From positions 137,143 through 201,142 of the forward strand of contig CAJJDM010000064.1 of assembly GCA_905182975.1 (NCBI GenBank): 64,000 nucleotides of DNA, written 5' to 3'. Below are positions 57,207-64,000 of this stretch, piece after piece (within the stretch, counting starts at the first letter, position 1; every line of letters starts with the position of its first letter). The stretch comes from Paramecium primaurelia. Taxonomy: Eukaryota > Ciliophora > Oligohymenophorea > Peniculida > Parameciidae. The position numbers were made by a program, and so were the translations under genes. The notes under the pieces are model-generated. The model saw only the letters and a program-made list of their open reading frames with translations, did not search any database and had not been told where the DNA came from.

Positions 57207-57771
57207 ATGGGATAAGAAAATTCAAATACAAAACTAAGTTAAAATATTATTGTTTTTGGAGTCAACTTGTTACTAGATGAAAAGCTTATGGGTTCTGAAT
57301 GGTAAAAGGATTAAAGTATATTTAACCATTTATTTTATAGTTAATTGGTGTCAAGATTTTACATTGTATAAAAACAGTATTGAGAAACCTAACCAACTTT
57401 TGTGGTGTCCAAAATAATGTGAAATAATACAACAAACAGTTGAATCTATAATTTTAAATATAGAATTTGAGGGAGTATTATATGTTTTTGAGCACACTCA
57501 AGAACAATATATTTTGAATGAACATAGAAAATTGATAAAGTGGTTAATGAGTGAGGATTCTATGAGATAATGTTCATTAATTTTGTTGTGTGTGTCTAAA
57601 TCAAATGATCTAGCAATTAATATAAAATCATAAATGGAAATAGAATTAGATTTGGAATCTATGGATTCAAAATAAGCAAGACATTTGATAATAAAATAAA
57701 AAGATAAGGATAGCAATTTATAATTTAAAAAGATTATTTAACAATTGATTAAAATGAAGAATGATTCATGA
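57207..57771 (+). CDS. Degenerate ARF-like protein (pseudo-GTPase)
   Basis: About 180 residues when the 25-nt intron 57316..57340 (GTATATTTAAC...TTATAG) is spliced. Starts MGQENSNTKLSQNIIVFGVN with a possible myristoyl Gly-2. The P-loop position reads GVNLLLDEKL where ARFs have GLDxAGKTTx, so the Lys and Gly are lost. WCPKQCEIIQQTVESIILNI replaces switch II; IEFEGVLYVFEHTQEQYILN and EHRKLIKWLMSEDSMRQCSL match the ARF 'giIfVvDs.dr.R..ear.EL..ll...el...plL' helix, and VSKSNDL stands where NKxD should be. The fold is kept but nucleotide binding is probably lost. Confidence 0.65.
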
Positions 57772-58376
57772 TATAAAAGATATTAAATCTCTTAGTTTTA
57801 AATATCTTATTACATTCCTACATTCATTAATACCTTTATCATAAATTGTTAAGGCCATTAAAGATTTTCATTTTCTATAATTTTGACATTTTTATACACA
57901 TAAAGTTTTATTTTGAAAAAACGCAAATTAATCTAAGTTTTTATTTTTTCAAGTTTTTAATTTAAAATAAAAGTTTAATTGATCTTAAACCTATAATTAT
58001 CAAAAAAATATCAATGGATTAATTAATCATTTTTAATTTTATTATTCAACTTTTTACTCTTTATATATATTTAAATTACCTAATATAAGTATTAAAATCA
58101 TCTGAAACTATTACATAAGTGTTATAATTATTTTAGAAAATAAAGATTAAACATTTATTGAAGATTGAGATATTAAAAAATTAAATCAATTACAAAATTG
58201 CCTTTGAAAAAAATGAATATATTAATCTTAATTTATAAGATGAATAATAATTTAATTTTTATTATTGAATATTCTTTTTATGGAGTATAGTTTATAATGA
58301 CTCAATTGTAGTATTTATAATTAATTTATAATATTTATAGATAGAGTGCATCATACACAATTAATTTCTTCACATT
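57772..58376. other. AT-rich intergenic region
   Basis: About 600 bp between two converging genes. Only AT-rich sequence; no gene, RNA or repeat recognised. Confidence 0.55.
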
Positions 58377-59081
58377 TCAAAGGAAAAGGATAAAACAGAG
58401 GAGCAAAACTATTTCAATCACAATTATTATTATGAGCCAACAATTTGAAGACTTTTAGATTATTGATGCAAATTTTGAATTAACGAATGTCATATTTTTA
58501 TTGGTTTTATCTACATCATCATTTAATTTATTAAGGTCTATAATTTATTGGTTAATTGTTTGATTTATATTCTATCCTTAATACTTTAAAACGATTGCCT
58601 TAAAGATTAATATAAAAAATTACTTGTTCATTGGTCGAATCTAATAATTTATCTTATTCTTATTATAGATCCTTTTGATTTTTGAAAAGTTCTTTATTTG
58701 TCATATTGCTTAATTCAGCCAATTATTTTGGAGCTATTTATTATTCTTATTTTGTTTCAAGAACAGCTTTCTTAAATTGCTCAGAGATTAAGTCCCTTTA
58801 ATTCTTAAACTCTTATAATTAATTCCTACGCTTCTCTTATTCTTTCTGCATCAAGGTATTCTCTTAAAGTTTCATCAGATCACCTAAGAGCACTAATTCA
58901 CGATCTTAAATTCTTTAAGTAGATTAGTACCCAAATTTGTTAATTGACCTCTAATTTCACCCTCAATTATGGTAAACTATTAACCTGCTTTCTTTTTTTA
59001 TTCTCTTTTATTGATATCAGTTTTAATAGATACAATTAGTTTCTAAATTCGATCAATGTCATTTTTATATTGATCACTCAT
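58377..59081 (-). CDS. Q-SNARE with C-terminal membrane anchor
   Basis: About 215 residues. Helical N-terminus (MSDQYKNDIDRIQKLIVSIK) followed, after a 26-nt intron, by LDRELVLLGDLMKLQENTLM and Glu/Gln-rich helices, then the SNARE motif ELLDSTNEQ-AIVLKYQGQNINQTINQQI with a central Gln in NQQIIDL and NKLNDDVDKTNKNM, then the hydrophobic anchor CWLIIIIVIEIVLLLCFILF. This layout (N-terminal coil, SNARE motif, tail anchor) is that of a Qb/Qc-type t-SNARE, such as plant NPSN-like proteins. Introns of about 25 nt lie near 58590 and 58905. The stop is at 58377. Confidence 0.8.
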
Positions 59082-59741
59082 ATTAATAATATTAATAATT
59101 ACGAAATGAATGAATGATGTATTATAATCTGATGTTAAATTAATATATTTTAATATCTGATCTTTTATATGAACATATTATAGAACATAAGAATTTGAGA
59201 AAAAGAATTATAAATATTATATAATAATATATAATATAAAGAATTATATGATTATTTTAAAAGATTTATACGAATCCAAATTCTCAAAAATGTTAATGTA
59301 AAACATAAATACACACATTTTAGATTCTAACCTATAATATTCTCTAGAAAGATACTCTAACCATTTAATTTAAGATATATTATTCCTTAATAGATAATTA
59401 AAATGAATTGATCTGTTTATATTAGTGCCTTAACTACAATTTTCAAATGCGAAACACATATAATCAAACAAAGAGGATTTATAAATTTAATTAGAAGTAC
59501 ATATGTGTAATAGAGGTATGAAATTAGTCACAATCGATATAAAACATAAAGTCTTATTGTATTGAATATTTTTAATTCAGATTTTAAAAGATATAAGGAA
59601 ATTTTTATAATAATTTAACTAAATTGTTCAATAATATTGGTAAAATAAATGGTAAATAATATAAAAATTAAAAATTAATTATTTGTTTATGTTTCATTTG
59701 ATTTTTTAAATAAATATATATAATATTATCTAAAATTAGAT
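59082..59741. other. AT-rich intergenic region
   Basis: About 660 bp between divergent genes (SNARE, acyltransferase). No coding pattern, RNA or repeat seen; presumed promoters. Confidence 0.55.
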
Positions 59742-61095
59742 ATGAAGAATCGCAAAATCGATCCATAAGAGCAAGATACTACGAGTTCAGGTTATTCAAC
59801 ACCAGATGAGAAATGTGTGTAAAAATAAGCTAAAATCAAACACTTAAAAAAACATGCATTTGTCAATCGGATTTCATTCTTAGATGATATGGATAAGGAT
59901 TCAGAATTGACTAAAAATAAATTGGTTGGTTTTTACAATATGTTATATGTTGTGGCCTTCTATTATTTTATCATAAATCCTATCATGACATATTGGAAAA
60001 CTGGATAATGGATTGAAACTTCATTATATAATTAAATGCGTCGAGATCTCTTCATGTGTATTGTAACATGGCCATTGGTATTTGATTTATCAATATAAAT
60101 AGTTCTATGCTTGGAGTCACATAGCCTTGTTGATTCAATATTTAGCAATGATGAACATACCAAAAGTGTTAATTTTTATAATACAACATATCAGTCAAAT
60201 ATGTATGTTTGTATATGCACATTATTTGGTCTTAACTCGAGATTGGTACTTACCTTAAGGTGCCTTTGTAACATTTCAATCATGTGTATTCTTTTTCAAA
60301 ATGCATTCCTATACAATGACAAATTATAAAATGAGAAGAGAGTGGATTGATTAAGGTTGTCCAAAAAGTACTGATCCTTTTAGTTATCCTAATAATATTA
60401 ACTTTAAGAATTTTACTAAGTTTATCATGACTCCTGTATTAGTTTATGAACCTCAATATCCCTAATCAGGTAAGATAAGATGGTGGTATGTTATTGTTAA
60501 ATTTATCAATACAATTTCAATGTTAATTATGGGATATATGATTGTTTCCAATCATATTTATCCAATAATTTTGAATGTAAATGCTTTAACATTAGTTGAT
60601 TCTATATTTTAAATGACTCTACCTTTAATATTTTTATGTTTAACCTTATTTAATATGATCTTTGAGAATTATTGTAATTTTTGGGCTGAACTTACACATT
60701 TTGGAGATCGTTAATTTTATACTGATTGGTGGAATTCTACAGATTATGAAGAATTTAATAGAAATTGGAATAGACCTGTTTATGAGTTTTTATATCGTCA
60801 TGTATATTTGGAACTTATATTTGAATTTGGATTTGGAGTAAAAAAGGCATAATTAGCTACATTTCTGTTTTCAGCTATTTTACATGAATATACATTGGCA
60901 GTAAGTTTGAAATAGATTACTCCAATAATGATTATGTTTATGATGATCTAAATACCAGTAATGTTATGTACAAAGAGAATAAAGGGAACTAAATTTGGTA
61001 ATCTATTTTTTTGGTGGGGAATTATTTAAGGATTACCATTAATTTTAAATTTATATCTTAGATTCAATGAATTACCAAAATTATTGTTTGAATGA
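59742..61095 (+). CDS. MBOAT acyltransferase, DGAT1/ACAT (SOAT) type
   Basis: About 440 residues with around nine membrane helices. After a charged N-terminus comes LYVVAFYYFIINPIMTYWKT; a 25-nt intron (GTATTTGATTT...AAATAG) near 60078 then joins WPL to FYAWSHIALLIQYLAMMNIP, and FVTFQSCVFFFKMHSYTMTN carries the family 'FFFxMHSY' motif. Signature FYTDWWNSTDYEEFNRNWNR has the family's FYxDWWN motif and VYEFLYRHVYL the next block; SAILHEYTLAVSL has the catalytic His in HEY. Esterifies diacylglycerol or sterol with fatty acid in the ER; the substrate is not decided by the sequence. Confidence 0.92.
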
Positions 61096-61137
61096 GTATG
61101 AATAAATTATATATATATATATATTTATCAAATATAA

Positions 61138-61490
61138 TCAATTCATTTTCTTTAATTCGTAACTAAGCAAGGCTTTTTATAAAAGAATATTCCCTTAACA
61201 AATCTTTAATTGCAGTTCAATTTATTATTTGAGTATTTAACGATGCTCTTCCATTCTTTTTAATAATGCATTTGTTTATTGTGTTATAAACCCAAAAACT
61301 TAAGGTCGTTTCTCATCTTTAACAATTTAGGAATATTAATTAAAAATTCTTTGAGCATCACTTTACATCAATTATTTTGTATCAAATTTTGGTTCACCAT
61401 ATTACAAAACAAAATTGGCTATAAATTATATTGGTATATTTAAATACCATTAGATAATTTAAGTTTTTTAACTATTACATCTTCACTCAT
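61138..61490 (-). CDS. Small hypothetical helical protein
   Basis: About 107 residues: MSEDVIVKKLKLSN, a 29-nt intron (GTATTTAAATATA...TTATAG), then VLQYGEPKFDTKQLMQSDAQ and a Gln/Glu-rich helix ending in LLQKALLSYELKKMN. Convergent with the acyltransferase and 42 bp from its stop. Helical and acidic-basic alternation suggests a coiled coil. Not recognised. Confidence 0.6.
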
Positions 61491-62571
61491 TATATTAAAA
61501 AAAATAAAAAAAATAATCATATTGATATAATTTAAATTAAAAGTTCTTTACTTTCTTTTTCTTAAGAGTAATAGGAAAAAGAATTCTTATAAAAAATGTT
61601 AATCATCAATTTTACATGATTTTATATTATTGAGTACTAGGTAAGTTACAACTAATTTCATTTTCAATCAAATACACAAAATGTTTTTTTGAATTAATAT
61701 CTTCAAACTGGAATTATAGAGAAGTAAATCAATATTAGAATTAATTTTTTGTATTTGATCTCTTTCTCTTTAAATTTAACATAAAATTTTTATAATTCCT
61801 GAGCTTAATGATTAATCTAATATAGAATTTATACATGTTAATTAACTTAAGTAAATTTCACAAAAGAAATATATAGTTATACATCTTGTCTAAAATGGAA
61901 AGTAGATGGTACTTCATTTGTTCTTATTTCTCTATATTATTTTTAATTAATTAGTTTCATACATATATAATTTAAAATGTTATTGAATTACAATTAATTG
62001 TATCTTCTTGACCTATTATTCTCTCAATTTCTACAACCAATATATTTTTGTTAATCTTAATTTAACAAAAAAATGACAAATCCTATCTGCATATTCAAAA
62101 GAATTGTAAAATTAATTAATTACTTTTTATTAGACATTTACAAATCTCATAAAAAAAAATATTATATTTAGAATGTTATCTTAAGATTTATTTTTATTTT
62201 TTTATTAAGTCAATATTATTATAAAAACTAATTTATAAATTTTTATCTACTTATTTAATATTCATTCTTAGTGATTTAATTGTTAATATAATTGGAATAT
62301 ATTGCAAATTCTATTAAATGTGTATTAATCAATCATATTATGATAAAACTTTATTATATTTCTTTTTAGCTTATCTATTCTAACTTCATTTAAAACTCAT
62401 TAAAAGAACTACATGATTTCTATCACATAATTTTGATATTATTTGTTTAGTTAATTAGCTTAAATTTTAAATAATAAGATTTTTAGTCATTTTGATTATA
62501 TTTAATATTGGTTCAAACATAAGTATTTATACAATTAAATATTATTAAAATACAATAGAAGATTTGCAAGA
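61491..62571. other. AT-rich intergenic region
   Basis: More than 1 kb of AT-rich sequence, the longest gap in the window. A few short open frames exist, none convincing. No RNA gene or repeat unit recognised. Confidence 0.5.
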
Positions 62572-63635
62572 ATGTAAAATGATTTTGTTGCTAAAGAAGA
62601 AGAATAGCAAACCCCAGCATCTTTTGAAAAAATTGGTTCTGTAATATTCTAGAATAAGATAGATGAAGGATTAAAATTCTTAAAGTTCTATTATTTTACA
62701 ATAATAAACAAAAATTGTAGAAAAATTTTATATTGCTTTGGCCCGACTATAAGAAGCCTAATACAAAGAGTAAAATTAAATTACTCCACGATATCCTTTT
62801 GTTTTTTAATACTCATTCAATGAGTTAATAGTAAATTTAAATATATTATTTTTTGTAGGTTCATCTTGGAGACCATTAAGTCTAATTAAATTAGGAATAA
62901 GATTCAATGAAATATAAATAGAAAAAATTAAGATGTTTAGAGAAAAAGCCCACATTCCATTCAAAGCCATCTGTATAAAAACGATATGGTTTTTCTTTGT
63001 AAGATTAAAAAGACTCAAAGAATATTCCAAAGAATTATTGTAAAGCTATAATCAATTTTGCATAAAAAAATTAACAATTATGCTTAAAAATTCTTGATGA
63101 TGAGTTATAAGTTGCTAAATTTATTGAGTTTTTATCAAATCAGAAGAAGAAATTACTTAACATCAAAGTATTCAGTGCATTACTTCAATAATCTGAAGAT
63201 CCTTCTTTAGAGAAATTTAATAGAACTTTCAGAATTATAAGGTATATATTTCTATTAAAAGTAGTCAAATTTTTATAAAAAAATAAGCAATTAATTATAT
63301 TTATAATTCAAAAATTGTTTAATAAAATTGGCATATTAGATATAGATAACAAATACATAAAGGAATTAGAAATCCTAGAAATTTTTCTCACATAAAGAAA
63401 CTTTGAAATAATAATATATTTAGTAATAAAAATGATAAAAAAACTTTATCAAAATAATAATAAAATGTTTAATAAGATCTTTCAAAATAAATATTATAAG
63501 ATGAGAATTGTTATTATAATATTAATTTATATTTCAAGAATATATTTATATTTTTCTAATTATTCAATTACAAGCATTATAATAGAATAATTAGATAAAT
63601 TCTATTTTCTTTAATTGATATATTAGTGTATATGA
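62572..63635 (+). CDS. Hypothetical multi-exon protein near the window end
   Basis: Reads MQNDFVAKEEEQQTPASFEK, IGSVIFQNKIDEGLKFL, then (after a possible 36-nt intron) FYIALARLQEAQYKEQNQIT, then PRYPFVFQYSFNELI. A 28-nt intron (GTAAATTTAAA...TTTGTAG) follows; two frames are possible behind it. A later coding stretch, ILDDELQVAKFIEFLSNQKK, has a clean helical pattern and ends ...NRTFRIIR, after which the frame stays open to TGA 63633..63635. The blocks are real-looking but I cannot join all exons with certainty. The helices feel like a BAR-type protein, unproven. Confidence 0.45.
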
Positions 63636-63764
63636 CTAAGATTTTTGAGAATAGAAAACACATAAATTATAATTCCTTTTTGTTTAAATTAAATTATTAA
63701 AAATATATAATAAAATAAACTAAATCGATTATTTATTTGTGTTATCTTAAAAAAATATTAAATT

Positions 63765-63902
63765 ATGTTAAAAATATTAGTCTTTGAAAGCCAATTAAGA
63801 GATGAAAGAATCTCACTTTCTGAAATTCTTTCGCAAATAAACCTCTTTAATTAAGAACTGCAAGCCTATTTATTTTATCAAAAGCATGATTTTTCTAAAT
63901 GA
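63765..63902 (+). CDS. Short ORF at the right edge
   Basis: 45 codons, MLKILVFESQLRDERISLSE, then ...YLFYQKHDFSK and TGA. Helical and well balanced, so it may be the first exon of a gene continuing beyond the window. Little else can be said. Confidence 0.35.
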
Positions 63903-64000
63903 TTATATTTAATTTATTGAAATCAAATTTTTATCAGAAATTATAAAAAACTCTAATTTAAATTCCAAATAAATTAAAGATTCTAGAAGTCTACAAAATA

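Noticed and set aside
60111..60329. Plus-strand frame MESHSLVDSIFSNDEH as a gene
   Set aside because: Out-of-phase reading of the DGAT1/ACAT gene; splicing the 25-nt intron before it gives conserved MBOAT sequence in another frame.
1..64000. Prokaryotic features such as operons, CRISPR arrays, Shine-Dalgarno sites
   Set aside because: Short introns, TAA/TAG as Gln and the gene families show a ciliate nuclear genome; I saw no spaced repeats of CRISPR type.

Overview
This window looks like macronuclear DNA of a ciliate, most likely Paramecium. Three things in the sequence say so: it is very AT-rich; every recognisable protein reads through TAA and TAG as glutamine and stops only at TGA; and the genes are broken by tiny GTA...TAG introns, mostly 22-30 nt (e.g. 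7076..7100 and 23343..23366). About 45 genes are packed on both strands, often only 3-30 bp apart, some sharing 3' ends. Where introns shift the frame I joined the exons by hand, so gene ends are firmer than every internal splice site.

Layout. 1-9.7 kb: ATP-synthase-d-like protein, NAPRT (NAD salvage), importin-alpha-like protein, TPR protein, a secreted acidic Q-rich protein, a REEP/TB2 ER-shaping protein, an ERK7/MAPK15 kinase with a polyQ tail. 9.9-12.5 kb: a 1316-bp perfect direct duplication split by one N, probably a scaffolding artefact, repeating the start of an RRM/SPOC (Spen-like) protein. 14-24 kb: UFL1 (UFM1 E3 ligase), a large unrecognised protein, a small membrane protein, a Cys-rich secreted protein, a cGMP-dependent-kinase-like protein. 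24-32 kb: U1A/U2B''-type RRM protein, Tubby protein, PAP2/sphingomyelin-synthase-like enzyme, NT-C2 coiled-coil protein, cytochrome b5 protein. 32.3 kb: tRNA-Glu(TTC). 32.5-43.3 kb: CDF zinc transporter, GH31 glucosidase, a NADAR-FHA-RRM fusion, a Ser/Thr kinase, RTF1, an outer-dynein-arm docking protein and two tandem ARF-like GTPases. 43.5-50 kb: coiled-coil protein, CLP1, UMP1/POMP-like fragment, COQ4. 50-51.4 kb: a frameshifted EXD2-like exonuclease pseudogene. 51.9-64 kb: hypothetical proteins, an FHA/RING-CH protein, a degenerate ARF-like protein, a Q-SNARE, a DGAT1/ACAT-type MBOAT acyltransferase.

The genes are an ordinary eukaryotic mixture, not an operon. Loose themes are cilia (Tubby, docking complex, ERK7), RNA processing (CLP1, U1A-like, RRM/SPOC, RTF1) and membranes/lipids (REEP, PAP2, MBOAT, SNARE, ARFs). 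The most unusual object is the 36291..37939 fusion, which joins a NADAR (ADP-ribose/guanosine glycosidase-type) domain whose usual glutamate appears replaced to FHA and RRM domains and an RS/His-rich tail.
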